Positions 11,691 to 22,484 are shown, counted from the stretch's first letter. The stretch is 64,000 nt of DNA from Aquatica leii (GCA_035610365.1 CM069432.1:184807027-184871026); one strand, 5' to 3'. Notes: a model not told the origin generated them from the sequence alone. A program made the numbers and translations.

Positions 11691-13478
11691 ATGAACGTTA
11701 ACCGCGAGGACATAACAATCAACAATGACAAAGGAGATTTAGAAGTTATGAAATTCCAATTTAACAAACAGTTACAAAATTTTTATAGTGAAAGAGTGGA
11801 GAAAGATGTAATTAAAAAGCCTTGGACTGCTGATAGAGTTAAAGAAGTTATTGAAGACATCAAGAGTGGTAAATTAGCTGTTTCAACAGGTAACAAAAAA
11901 AGCAATAAGAAGTACCATTCCATAAAGAAATACGACGTTTTCAATATCGGTATTGAAGAACATCTAGTGGTTAAACGAAACTCTCTTGACCAACCCATTG
12001 TTTACATAATACCTATAGAACAGTATTTTGACGTGTTGTTAGAATGTCATCGAACTACAGGGCATGGTGGGAGGGATAAAATGCTATTTGCCTTAAAACA
12101 TAAATACAACATTCTTAGAAGAGCGGTAGAAATTTTCATTTTACTATGCAAAGAGTGTCAACTTAAGAAATCGCAACCCCACAAAGGATTAGTGGTACGT
12201 CCAATTCTTTCTAAAGATTTTAATGTTCGCGGGCAAATAGATTTGATAGATTTTCAATCTGCTCCTGATGAAAATTATAAATGACTTCTTAACTACCAGG
12301 ACCATGCTACAAAATGTTTGCATCTTCGCCCTTTACATAGCAAACGTGCAGCGGAAGTGGCTATAGAGTTGGTGAAAATATTTTTGGATTTTAGAGCACC
12401 GCACATATTGCAAAGTGACAACGGCCGGGAATTTACTGCTTCGGTAATAGAAGAAATTGTCAGCTACTGGCCAGATTGCAAAATTGTTCACGGCAGGCCA
12501 CGTCACCCTGAAAGCCAGGGTAGTGTGGAAAGAAGTAACCAAGATGTTGAGAACATGCTTCGATCTTGGATGTCCGATAACTCTTCTACAAATTGGTCCC
12601 TTGGCTGCTATTTTGTACAGTGGCAGAAGAATTCCTCGAAACATCGCATTATTGGAAGGACTCCGTACCGTGCATTATTTGGAGCTGACCCAAAAGTTGG
12701 ATTAAAATCAACAAACCTTCCAAACTCTGCAATCAAAGAGCTTCGAACAGAAGAGGAACTTGAAGATATAATGCGTTCTTCACAGACAAGTAACAGTGAA
12801 CATGACAAACAACTGGGTGATGAAGAAGTGAATGTCAATGATACTTTCAGTATTATTATTTTGTATTGTTGTGCGTGCAGTGACAAAATCACAGATACAT
12901 CTGCATTCACATGTGAGATATGTAATGCTACAGTGCATTTACATTGTAATTCAGGATCGTCTTCAAAACCGGAAGTAAGAGTTTGTTTCCTTTGTACAAC
13001 TGAGAACAAAATTGAATATGAAAGACAAAAGTCTTATTCTGGCCAAACAAGATCAGCAGAAAAAATGACTGAGACGTCTAATAAAAAATTTAAGGCACTA
13101 GAAATCGGATCATATGTTTATTTGGCAGTTCCGAAGGTAGACCGAGGACCTCTCGATTCAAAGAATCTAACTGGAAAAGTGTTAGACCTAAAAAATGGTC
13201 TTTACAAATTAGGTACATCTAAAGAAATTCTCAAAACTTGGTTTTCCAGAAATGCTATTCAAGAAGCCTTAGTTGGTTTTGAAGATGAAGTTCCTAATAA
13301 ACTAATAACTGTGAGAGAGGCAGTTGCATATCATTCTCGATTCGGAGGTCAGGGGTTTCAAAAATGTTCATGTAAGGCTAGCAGCAATCAGTGCAATACA
13401 AAAAAATGTGCTTGCTTAAAAAATAACAATTTATGTTCTTCAAAATGTCATGGAAGTTCAACATGCAGTAATAAGTAA
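11691..13478 (+). pseudogene. KRBA2-like integrase-type transposase with one in-frame stop
   Basis: Two frames in the same phase, 11691-12284 and 12318-13478, are separated by a TGA at 12282-12284 where conserved sequence continues uninterrupted. Domains in order: an HHCC zinc-binding segment (CHRTTGHGG...CKECQ); the DDE core with GQIDLIDF, ILQSDNGREF and HPESQGSVERSNQ supplying the three acidic residues; a PHD-like cysteine cluster (CCAC...CEIC...HLHC...CFLC, 12870-12995); and a C-terminal CXC-type cysteine-rich tail (CSCKASSNQC...CACLKNNNLC, 13366-13475). The family is common in arthropod genomes. Apart from the stop the copy looks intact and young. Readthrough or a cellular use is possible but has no support here. 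Confidence 0.88.
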
Positions 13479-13843
13479 AATTAGTACCACAGATCTGTGT
13501 TAGTACCTGCAATAGAACAAAAATGGAAACTGCTATGAAGGTTAAATAAAATGGGCACAGGAGTAAAGGAGAAGAAGTCATTGTTTATAAGCGTGGAAGT
13601 GGTATAACACGACTTTGACACGACAGTTTTCCACTGCGCACATAATCTTGAGAGCAGCTTATACTTTTCTTTTGTAATGTACCTACCATAAAAAATATGT
13701 GTGGTATTATATTATTATTTTCCAAAGGATTTGTTTTTATTTGTAGGTAAACACCAACATTCTTTGTTATCATTTGATAATTTGATATGTTGTTTTACAG
13801 AATGCCTACCTAGTAATTTTAATATCTTTATACTTTGGTTTTC

Positions 13844-14056
13844 ACTACATCGCTTTTGGCAGATTATAAAGTGCCTGAAACTAATCAGTCAGAACGAGAG
13901 ATACATTCTTCTGCTCACGTTTTGCCGGCGTTTTATCAATTTGCCTGAATTGGTGTAGTCATAACGAAAATTGCATTGTTGGTTCGCGTTTTGCCGGCTT
14001 TTTATAAAATCCCTAGACATTTTACATAAAGCCTAATTTTGCATTATGCCTACGAC
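13844..14056 (-). repeat. right terminal inverted repeat
   Basis: Partner of 11358-11570. It ends CCTACGAC directly before the ATGTAT duplication. Confidence 0.9.
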
Positions 14057-14980
14057 ATGTATATTCATCGGCACCGACTCATCCCAATTTAATTTTTCTT
14101 TCCACAATTTTTGCATGATTAATTTTACAGATGTTATAACTGGCCCGATTAAACCTAGCGGATCGAAAATTTTAGCGCTTATCGATAAAATAGATCTTTT
14201 TGTAATTTTTCTATTCACATTTTCTATATTTAAACCATAACTAAAATAATCTGTATTTGTGTTCCAAAGTAATCCTAACGTTGAGTTGGTTTCTGTATTA
14301 ATTACATAATGTTCCTCTAAATCGTGTTTATTGTCAACCCCCTCTTTAATAATATTTGAACTATTTGATGCCCATTGTCTTAAATTCATACCCGCGTTTT
14401 TTAATATTGTACTTAATTGGACCTTTAATTCGATAGCGTCCTTTTCCGTGAATGCTCCCGTTAATAGATCGTCCATATAAAAATCGTTTACTATAACCTT
14501 ACTGGCTGAGGGAAAATTTGCTGCATTATCTAAGCCTATTTGGCGTAAGCACCTAGTCGCTAAAAATGATGCTGGCCCTGTACCATAAGTTAAAGTATTT
14601 AATTGGTAATGTTGCAGTTCTTCGGACGGATGTTTCCGCCAAATGATCCGCTGCAAATTACGTTGATCTTCCGAAACGTTAATCTGGCGATACATTTTTT
14701 CTATATCTCCCTTAATTACAAAATTATGTTTACGAAACCTAATTAGAATTAAAAAAACATCATCCTGTATACACGGTCCTACCACTAATTTATCGTTTAG
14801 CGAATAACCTAAATTTGTCTTGGCCGACGCGTCAAATACAACCCTTAATTTTGTCGTACAGCTGGATTGCTTTAACACGCCATGGTGGGGTAAATAATAC
14901 AAGTTTTCATCTTTTTCTTTAGGATTAATCTTGGACATGTGGCCAAGAGCTTCATATTCCTTCATAAATTCTAAATACAA
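14057..14980 (-). pseudogene. BEL reverse transcriptase
   Basis: The minus frame reads YYLPHHGVLK, TKLRVVFDAS, VIKGDIEKMYRQI (first catalytic aspartate in the GDI position), YGTGPASFLATRCL and FYMDDLLTG (catalytic YMDD), then RKITKRSILSISAKIFDPLGLIGP, which is diagnostic for BEL/Pao. The last codons before the transposon are MNIH. An in-frame TAG near 14998 separates this stretch from the preceding segment, within a short run of ATTCT-like repeats. All RT catalytic residues are visible. Confidence 0.92.
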
Positions 14981-14992
14981 TTCTATTCTATT

Positions 14993-15586
14993 CTATTTAA
15001 ATTCTAAGTCCCTAACTAATCTCCTCTCTAATTGGTTAAATCTCTTTACCGCGATATCTAAATTACTTTCAAATCTAATACGTTCGTCCCGCATAGGTAA
15101 TTTTACTGTACATCTACCGGAATTATCGTACCTAAAATGTTTTATAAAATGCTCTTCGCAATAAAGTTCATTTTCACTAAAATTTTTTCTTTCTTCGTTC
15201 TCTTCAATAACCCAAAATTTTTCTAATTGAGTTTCTAGTTTTTGATTAGACACATATAATGCCACATTAGTATTTTCTAATTCGCTTAATGATCCCCCAA
15301 CTAACCAACCTAATTTACTTTTTTGCAAAGTCACATTATCATTAGTTTGTATTTGTCCTACCGACAGCAATTTCCAAAACAATTCTGCTCCTAACAAAAC
15401 ATCGATACCTTTTGATAAATGAAAGTTCGGATCTGCTAAATGTATATTATCAGGAATTTTAAATGTACCTACATCTATGTCACAATCCGGAATCTTACCC
15501 GTAATGTCTTTGATTACTAATAATGATAAAGCGCAATGAAAATGGTTGTAGTGAGATTTAATAACCGTTTTAGTTTGATATTTCAA
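14993..15586 (-). pseudogene. BEL protease-RT linker (peptidase A17 region)
   Basis: Reads NIHLADPNFHLSKGIDVLLGAELFW and SKLGWLVGGSL, the segment between the aspartic protease and RT in BEL/Pao polyproteins, then FWVIEENEERKNFSENELYCEEHF. A frameshift at about 15595 separates it from the protease-bearing stretch. Confidence 0.85.
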
Positions 15587-15602
15587 ATGTGTAAGAGATT
15601 CA

Positions 15603-16736
15603 CTAATTCCTGAAACTGAAACTATTAACTTTAATATAATCTAATTTTAATTTTTTAAATAAGTTTTCTGTAATAAAATTCGATTGCGACCCCGAGTCCA
15701 ATAAAGCTCGGCAACGTACGTAATCACCACCCTTGTCTTGAATACTAATTGATGCAGTTGATAATAAAACCAATGGATTTTTTTGAACGCAGGTGTTTGC
15801 AATTGTTAAATTGTTTCTAGAACTTGGACCTTCGCCGCTTTCTAAATTTGCATTGTCTTGGATATTATTGTTTCCTTTTAAACTTAAAACATTTCTACCT
15901 GTCTGATTGTTATGTTCATGCATTAGTGTATTGTGTGGTAAGTTACAATATTTACAATTTAAAGCTTTGCATTGAAGATTAAAATGGTTTGGTTTAAAAC
16001 ATTTTAAACAGAGTTTTAATCTTTTAATGGTGTCCCATCTGTTTTGAATGGTAAGTTTTAAGAAATGTTTACATTGGAATAGTAAATGACCGTCCGTCTT
16101 ACATAAAATACAAAGAACTTCCTTTGAAACAAAATGATTCATCGTGTATTGCTTTGGTGACTGTTTGTTAAATGAATTATTAGAAGTACCTTCTAATACT
16201 TGGAACCTATTGTTAACAAAATTTATAAATTCTTTAATAGTTGGCAAATTTCTATTTTTAATTGATTGTTCTTCCCATAATTGTTTGGTTCTATAATCTA
16301 ATTTATTTGATACAATGTAAATTAAAAGTATATCCCAACTATCCGTGGGTAACCCTAAATTAGTGAGCGCTCTTAAATGTTTATTGACATTATCAATTAA
16401 AGTTCTTAATGCTGAATGCGATTCCCTTACTACTTGCGAAAGATTGAATATTTCTTTAATGTGGGTGTTAATAATTAATTTTTTGTTTTCGTAACGGTCT
16501 TTTAATAACTGCCATGCTACCGAATAATTTGAATCAGAAACTTCTAGCGAATTCAATAAATCTGCCGCTTCTCCTTTAAGCGACGACTTTAAATAATAAA
16601 ATCGTTGTACGTTACTTAATGTTTCATTAGAATTAATAATAGAATTAAAAGTATCGTAAAAATTCATCCATGCATCATATTTGCCGCTGAATTCTGGCAA
16701 ATTCATTGTCGGTAATTTAATAATTTGGTTTGGCAC
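15603..16736 (-). pseudogene. BEL gag with zinc knuckles and start of the aspartic protease
   Basis: The N-terminal part (LPTMNLPEFSGKYDAWMNFY and YYLKSSLKGEAADLL) matches the DUF1759 gag domain of BEL elements. Two CX2CX4HX4C knuckles follow (CILCKTDGHLLFQC and CLKCFKPNHFNLQC), with a third Cys/His cluster after them. The protease active site is in ALLDSGSQSNFI near the end. The stretch is open but joins its neighbours only across frameshifts, near 15600 and near 16815. Confidence 0.9.
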
Positions 16737-16798
16737 AGTAAATGTATGAACCGTATTGCTATGAGACCTATTGCTAGATTGAGACTCATACTTAATAA

Positions 16799-17077
16799 TT
16801 AATTCATTAGCCTTACTAGTATTTTAAAATATTTATTTTCAAATTCTTCCCTAACATCTAAACTATCATGTATTTCTAAACACTCAATTTGACTTTGAAT
16901 TGAATCAAATTTGGACCACAATGGTTCTACTTTACTTAATCTATTTTTCAAATCGATTATATTTGGTTTTTCATCAAATGTGCTAATATAGTTCTGAAAT
17001 CTAGTTAACTGAGCTTTAATTTGTTTTCGTTTATTTAATAATAATTTTGAATCAACAGAATCGCTTGAATCAGTCAT
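16799..17077 (-). pseudogene. BEL gag N-terminus
   Basis: The probable start is the ATG at 17075-17077 (MTDSSDSV); upstream codons are leader. A helix-rich segment (KQIKAQLTRFQNYISTF, LKNRLSKVEPLWSKF) resembles the N-terminal coiled region of BEL gag. A one-base shift near 16815 ends the frame prematurely; the next codons in another frame lead into the gag stretch at 16736. Confidence 0.75.
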
Positions 17078-17280
17078 TTTAATACAATTAATAACAATAC
17101 TCGCACAATCGCAATAAATAATAATAATCGGAAATCGGAATAAAAGGACTGGACTTACTTGTTTGATTTGATTAATAATTTTCGCTGCCTCGATGTCGTC
17201 CACTACACCACCTCAGAATAGCTTCTTGATAATCTTCAATTTATCTTCAATAACTAATTTTCCTTCTTTATCACTAATTA

Positions 17281-17298
17281 ATCCGGCTCTTAGGACCA
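17281..17298 (-). promoter_or_regulatory. BEL primer-binding site, tRNA-Tyr-like
   Basis: Just inside the 5' LTR the plus strand reads ATCCGGCTCTTAGGACCA. This resembles the 3' end of an insect tRNA-Tyr (recalled as ATCCGGCTCGAAGGACCA) with two differences, so the minus strand could pair with that tRNA. Confidence 0.55.
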
Positions 17299-17301
17299 AA
17301 A

Positions 17302-17550
17302 TGTTTTGTTTGTTAGCACTTAATTTAAATTTCTCGAAGGACCAATTACTTTATGGCGCAATAACCAAATAATAATAATAATAATGAACACTCACTGTAT
17401 TAAAAAATAATTACTTTATTTAACTTAAAAGCATGTTGATGGCAGAACGACCGTTACAAGAATACTGTGCTTAAACAAGGGATGTAAATATACAATTGTC
17501 CACCCCCCCCCCCACTCTTTGAAGAAGATCGAGCGTTTGTTTTTCCAACA
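17302..17550 (-). repeat. BEL 5' LTR
   Basis: 249 bp and the 5' LTR in the direction of transcription (leftwards). It has an eleven-C tract where the other LTR has seven. AAGCC follows at 17551-17555. Confidence 0.92.
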
Positions 17551-18981
17551 AAGCCTATTGATAACATTACAATTAACGTGCAAGACATATAACATATTAA
17601 TAGGACCGCAGCCAATTACTAACAAAATATTGAAATATAAGTTTCTACATTCGACTTCAAATTTTGCACAGTTAAAAAACATGTGGTCGATATCTGCCAC
17701 TACATTGCATATATCACAAGTATTGGATTGACTAATACCTAGTCTATGGAGATGGAAAGGAAAACTACCGTGGCCAAACCTTAATCTACTAATTGTGCTA
17801 ATAACCTTTCTACTTAAATTTTGATTATAAAACCAGCTTTTCACAGGTAACTCCGGGTTAATAATAAAATATCTAGAAGGGTTGGTGTGAGCGTACAGGT
17901 TATACACTGACGCCCATTCTTTATACATTTTAAGACGTGAAAAACACAAGCCATCCTCAACACTGCATCCTTCTAGAAAAACGCCATTCGAGCTGGCATG
18001 CTTAGATAACTTATCCGCTTTTTCGTTTCCTTCTAAGCCTGCGTGACTTTTAACCCATAGAAAGACGACATGAACTCCTATGCGTTTTAAGTTACATAAC
18101 ATGGTTTTGATTTGAAGACCATACCGATTAGATACCAAATCGCAGGGGTGTATAAAAGAATTGATGGATAACAAAACGCTGCGCGAATCTGACAGAATTA
18201 CCACTTTTTTGAAATTATTCTTAGTTATAAATTGTAACGCTTTTATAATGGCTAAAGCTTCTGCTGAAAAAATACTAGTATTGTTTGACAGCTTAAAGGT
18301 TTTTTCTATATTTATTGAAGGTGCTGTGAAGGCACATCCAGATACGGTAATACTTTTAGAACCGTCTGTGTAAATATGTAAATAATTGTCCCAATTACGC
18401 AGCTCGCTTATCATAATCTTAACATTAACATACGACCAAATGGAATACTTAGGAAAAATGACGCGTGCTTGATAAAAAATATCAAAAAAGCACTCGTTTA
18501 TCGCAAAACGCGAAATATTATTTTGCCAACCAGCGGTGTTCCTTAAAGCTTCACATAACGGCGGTGATGGTTTTTTTTCCCAGTACTTATTAGTTAGGTC
18601 CGCAATGTTTAGTAAAGAGCAGTTTTTAATTAGCTCGTCATTCTTTAGGTATGATTTTAGCACAAATTTTTCCGCTAACAAGTTTCTTCTAATTGATAAA
18701 GGACTGACACCAGTTTCAGCATGTAATGGTTGAATCGGCGTAGAACACATAGCTCCGAGGCAAATACGTAGCGCTTTATTTTGCAGCACATCCAATTTTT
18801 TGAGGACAGTATCTTTAGCAGATCCATATAAGATGCAACCATAATCTATAATGGAACGTATATACGCTTTGTAAAATAATAAACTGGTTGTTGCATCTGC
18901 GCCCCACCATGTTTTTGTTATCATTTTTAAGAAGTTTAGACCTTTGTTACATTTAGTAATTATGTAATCTACATGCAGGTT
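17551..18981 (-). pseudogene. non-LTR ORF2: RT thumb, RNase H and C-terminal CCHC
   Basis: Reads FYKAYIRSIIDYGCILYG (RT thumb), LDVLQNKALRICLGAM and TPIQPLHAETGVSPL, then an RNase H domain: YTDGSKS (D), FSAEALAIIKAL (E), VVILSDSRSVLLS (D) and VKSHAGLEGNEKADKLSK (H and D). All catalytic positions are present. The C-terminal part has CDICN...IDHMFFNCAKF, a CX2C-H-C cluster. The frame is cut by the BEL LTR at 17550 and resumes at 8714. A single TAG at 18982-18984 separates it from the RT piece. Confidence 0.9.
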
Positions 18982-19506
18982 CTAGTTAAGTTTTTTGTCT
19001 AGAACCATACCTAAGTATTTAAAACTGTTTTGGCATGGCAAATGCATATTAGCTAAATGCATAGAATTAATGGATAAGTTATGTCGAGTGAAGAATGTAA
19101 CATTAGATTTCTGTGGTGAAATATCAAAACCGTTGATAAGACAGTATGTTTGAAACTCTTTTGTGGCCAAGCTCATGATTTTTTTACAAATGTCTAAATT
19201 TTTGTGTTCTACATAAACACAGAAGTCGTCAGCATATTGAATTGTTCTGGTGTATGGTGACTGTATTTGGAAGTCTGATGTGTATATATTGAAAAGTATG
19301 GGACTTAGAACTGAACCCTGTGGCAACCCGTTACTTGACATTCTAAAATCTGTCAACTTATTATCATATCTTATGCAAATATATCTATTACAATATAAAT
19401 TAATAATAATGTTAGTAATGAATGTAGGTATACCAATGTTAACCATCTTTTTTGCCAAACTTGGTAAATAGACAGCGTCGTATGCCGAACGATTTTCTGA
19501 AACCAA
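18982..19506 (-). pseudogene. non-LTR ORF2: RT palm
   Basis: Reads SAYDAV, then GLPQGSVLSPILFNIYTSDF (motif B) and IQYADDFCVYV (catalytic YADD), then SPQKSNVTFFTRH and KYLGMVLDKKLN before a TAG. Just upstream, the RT region between FGFRK and AYD is much shorter than in the family and the frame changes, so the segment holding the first RT motif is partly deleted as well as shifted. Confidence 0.88.
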
Positions 19507-20440
19507 AATGAGAACTTGATAATTTCTTCGTTTTTAGTAACCACCATTCAAGACGTAGTTTAACCATGCGTTCAAAGGTCTTAAAAACACATGATATTAA
19601 AGATATTGGCCTATAAGATTTGGCTTCCTTGGGGTCTTTATCAGGTTTAAGGATTGGGACAATGATGCATTTTTTCCAAATGGAAATATTTTCTCCGTAC
19701 CTCCACACATTATTAAAAATTTCCAATAAAAACAGTTTACCAGTAACAGATAAGTTTTGCAGCATGGGATACTTAATATCATCATAACCAGGGGCACTGT
19801 TGACTTTGATGTTAATAGCATATTGAAGTTCAGAAAATGTAAATGGTTTAGCAAGAAAATGAAGAATGTTAGAAGTTTCGTGAACTTCTATATCTTGACA
19901 GACTGTGGGTGGTGCAAAGGTGCTAAGAAAATCATTAATCCAGTTGAAATCGTTAACCTTAACTACTTTTTGTGTGCGTTGCATCTTGTTCGCTTGTTTC
20001 CACAATTCTCTTGAAGGAGTTTGATAATTTAAATTTGAGCAAAACTCTATCCAACATTTTTTAGCTTTAGTTTTAAACGTTAATTTAGTTATGGCCATTG
20101 TTTTTTGGCATTCAATGTAATTACTTACATTAGATTGTTGTTTGTATGCCATTAGTGCTTCTTTGCGTTTTTTTGCCGCTATTTCGCAGTCGGAATCCCA
20201 CCATATTGGGGGTAATCTTGTGTTACTTCTGAATGGTTTGTTAATTTTAATCGCAGCCGAAGCTGCTTTGTTGATACTATCAATAAAAAACTGTAATTTA
20301 GTTTCGACGCTATTGAACACTGGCCGATCCTAAATGCATTTGTCAAATTCATTTTGATAAATGTCCCACTTTGCTTTTTTGGTATTCCATTTAATAGAAG
20401 GTGTCACAAGTATTGAGTTATTTACAAAAATGCCAATAGT
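19490..20440 (-). pseudogene. non-LTR ORF2: endonuclease-RT linker and RT start
   Basis: Reads LPPIWWDSDCEIAAKKRKEALMAYKQ and TKAKKCWIEFCSNL, then FTFSELQYAINIKVNSAPGYDDIKYPML, WKKCIIVPILKPDKDP and SYRPISLISCVFKTFERMVKLRLEWWL, then SSSHFGFRK. This is the standard linker and first RT motifs of the group. A TAG at 20330-20332 interrupts the frame near the start. A frameshift near 19495 ends it. Confidence 0.88.
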
Positions 20441-20445
20441 AAAAA

Positions 20446-20877
20446 CTATGGGAAAGTGATCGGACCCAAGCGAGTCGGTAAAAACGATAAAAACTTAAGA
20501 TTCTTATATTCATTACTTAGTTCAACTCCGCAGATCATAATATCACTATTGAAGTCATTCGGGATTTGTAAAGTTTTGTAGGTAATACCATTACGAATAA
20601 AGATAGCAACACCTGCTTTGCCATCCTGTCGATCGCTTCTTACCAAGTTGAAGTTTTTATAGTAGATAGCTTGCTGAGGTTTAAACCACGTCTCACATAT
20701 AATAGCAATGTCAATTGATTCATCGTATAGAAATTTTAACAAACTTTTTTTGTTAGCTACAGCGGACCGAGCGTTCCACTGCATTACTTTTAATGGTTTA
20801 CGTAGATGCGCGAACGTGGATGCTAAATGGGTTAGATAATAACCCGCTAATTTCTTTTTTAAGTTCTTTGCTATCAA
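20446..20877 (-). pseudogene. non-LTR ORF2: AP-type endonuclease with internal deletion
   Basis: The first methionine is at 20877, overlapping the end of ORF1 by 80 bases. It reads LKVMQWNARSAVANKKS (catalytic N), DIAIICETWFKPQ (catalytic E) and RSDRQDGKAGVAIFIRNG. After LKFLS the sequence jumps almost directly to codons for the final SDHFP motif in another frame. About a hundred residues that carry the GDFNAHH-type motif are missing, so endonuclease function is lost. Confidence 0.88.
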
Positions 20878-22294
20878 TTTTTTTTAACTCTTCTAAATTG
20901 TCACAATTAGTAATCATATTGGTAAAAAATCTGACAAAAACATCAATGAAATTAGAATCTTCTGATAAAACGTTACTGTTGGAATTAAACGGGTTCGGTT
21001 GCAAAGGTAGGGAAGGACCTTGTGAGAAAGGAAACATAGGAGGTAGCATTGGCGATTGTGGGCCCGGGGAGAGGTTTTTCCGTTTTTTGGGCTGACTCTG
21101 TTGTGTCGTTGACACTGACGCTGATTTGTAACTAGACAAACGCAATGGTGTTACTGTACTTTTTTTACTAACATTCCTAGGCAACGAGGGAAACTCAGAT
21201 GAATTTAGCTTGGCCGATGTCTTGAACTGTTGGAGCCTTTTAGCGTCAATTCTTGTACATAAGGATGGATTGCTTGGGTCTAATGGAAAGTCTTTAAAAT
21301 ATTTAATCTTTGTTGCATCTGCTAGTGAAGGACAGGAAGCAGTAGCTTCAGAAAAATTGCTTACAACACTAAATTTGTTATTCAATGTGACGTTTGCGTA
21401 TGATTTTTCTGAGTATTTATACGCGTCGTCAAAGGACAGATCATTATCAAACATAATTTTTTTAATTAATTTTTGTTTTAAAAACATTGGGCATTGGCTA
21501 TAATTAGATTTATGGTTGGAGTTTTTGCAGTATATGCAATAAGTATCTCGATCGTTGCAAGTGTGAGTTTCGATTTTATCTTTTCCACAGTTAATACATA
21601 ATGATTTACTTGAATTGCATTGATTTGCTGTATGACCGTATTTTAAACATTTATAACATTGCGTAACTTTACCGTAAAATGGTTCGACTTCAAATATGCA
21701 ACTATTAATAATTATGTCTTTAGGTAAGAAATTACCTTCAAACGATACAATAACAGATTGTTTAGGAACAAACTCGACCTTTTTATCGCGCACGACCTTG
21801 CGTTGCATTCTTTGAATTTCTAATACGTCAACTTTGGAAATAATATTTTCTTTTAAATAATCCATATTAAAAAATGTATCTATACCTTTCACTAAACCTT
21901 TTTTAATTAGCAAATGATTTGGGATAAACGCTTTAAGATTTTCCGAGGCGAGACTCGAATTTATGATCATATCATTGGCGTCTTGAATAGTTTTTAAAAA
22001 CACTTTCACTCTATTCATTCCGGCTTTCCTAATTGAAACAATATTTTTTATACACAATTTTTTATGTAGTATGTGTCCAATCATTAATGGGTGAAGTTTG
22101 CCTATTTTTTCTGAGTTATTTTTTTCCACTAAGACATAAATGTTATTAAGATTGTACTTATCTGAGGACGTGTTAAACATTTTTGGCTGGTTTTTGTTGG
22201 AGATGGTTATGTTGTTGATCGGTAGCTCATGAGACATCGCTGTATCGCTCATTTCAACTTCATATATAGGCGTCTTCGTAGAAGGGGCCTCCAT
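20798..22294 (-). CDS. non-LTR ORF1 (gag-like RNA-binding protein)
   Basis: An open frame of 498 codons, the longest undamaged element frame in the window. Near the middle a row of zinc knuckles follows the fold seen in insect non-LTR ORF1 proteins: CYKCLKYGHTANQC, then CINCGKDKIETHTC and CIYCKNSNHKSNYSQC. A proline- and serine-rich C-terminal third follows (PQSPMLPPMFPFSQGPSLPL). The presumed role is to coat the element RNA. The start at 22294 follows a leader of about 190 bases; an upstream in-frame alternative begins in flanking DNA and is not credible. ORF2 overlaps its 3' end. Confidence 0.88.
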   Translation of the reverse strand: MEAPSTKTPIYEVEMSDTAMSHELPINNITISNKNQPKMFNTSSDKYNLNNIYVLVEKNNSEKIGKLHPLMIGHILHKKLCIKNIVSIRKAGMNRVKVFLKTIQDANDMIINSSLASENLKAFIPNHLLIKKGLVKGIDTFFNMDYLKENIISKVDVLEIQRMQRKVVRDKKVEFVPKQSVIVSFEGNFLPKDIIINSCIFEVEPFYGKVTQCYKCLKYGHTANQCNSSKSLCINCGKDKIETHTCNDRDTYCIYCKNSNHKSNYSQCPMFLKQKLIKKIMFDNDLSFDDAYKYSEKSYANVTLNNKFSVVSNFSEATASCPSLADATKIKYFKDFPLDPSNPSLCTRIDAKRLQQFKTSAKLNSSEFPSLPRNVSKKSTVTPLRLSSYKSASVSTTQQSQPKKRKNLSPGPQSPMLPPMFPFSQGPSLPLQPNPFNSNSNVLSEDSNFIDVFVRFFTNMITNCDNLEELKKIDSKELKKEISGLLSNPFSIHVRAST

Positions 22295-22484
22295 TTCCCC
22301 TAACCCGCTGGGGGCTAGGGGTTACGCGAAATATTTTGAAAACACTTAACTTAAGTATTATATTTTTAATAGTAATAAAATAGATTATTATTACTAAACA
22401 ACTTTTTCCGAAATTAAAATTATAACTGAACTTACACGAAAAAGAACACGTGTGTTCACTACAATTGTCGCACTCGGAATCTTC

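Larger units (their letters stand above)
11358..14056 (+). mobile_element. cut-and-paste DNA transposon with gypsy-type integrase (Ginger/IS3EU-like)
   Basis: 2699 bp with 213-bp terminal inverted repeats starting GTCGTAG and flanked by a 6-bp duplication ATGTAT (11352-11357 and 14057-14062). The BEL reading frame on both sides contains this hexamer once, which fixes the boundaries. It encodes one transposase of KRBA2-like type. Ginger elements usually make shorter duplications, and six bases recalls IS3EU; this is from memory and should be tested. It inserted after the BEL element did. Confidence 0.88.
8715..17550 (-). mobile_element. BEL/Pao LTR retrotransposon, nearly complete
   Basis: Two near-identical LTRs (8715-8959 and 17302-17550) begin TGTTTTG and end CCAACA. 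They are flanked by the 5-bp duplication AAGCC (8710-8714 and 17551-17555). On the minus strand the order is gag, aspartic protease, RT, RNase H, integrase and a DUF5641-type tail, as in BEL/Pao. A DNA transposon at 11358-14056 splits the RT/RNase H junction. Without it the element is about 6.1 kb. The LTRs differ by one base and a C-run length (7 against 11), so insertion was recent. Frame breaks are nevertheless present. Confidence 0.93.
8554..22484 (-). mobile_element. full-length non-LTR retrotransposon, interrupted by BEL/Pao
   Basis: The element is read leftwards from 22484. It has a 190-bp leader, ORF1 with zinc knuckles, then ORF2 with endonuclease, RT, RNase H and a C-terminal CCHC-like segment, a short 3' UTR and an 11-nt poly(A) (T run at 8554-8564). 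A duplication containing TTCGTGCAT flanks it. The BEL element at 8715-17550 sits inside the last codons of ORF2. Without it the element is about 5.1 kb. RNase H plus a poly(A) tail points to the I/Jockey group; I do not assign a clade. ORF2 is broken in several places. Confidence 0.85.
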
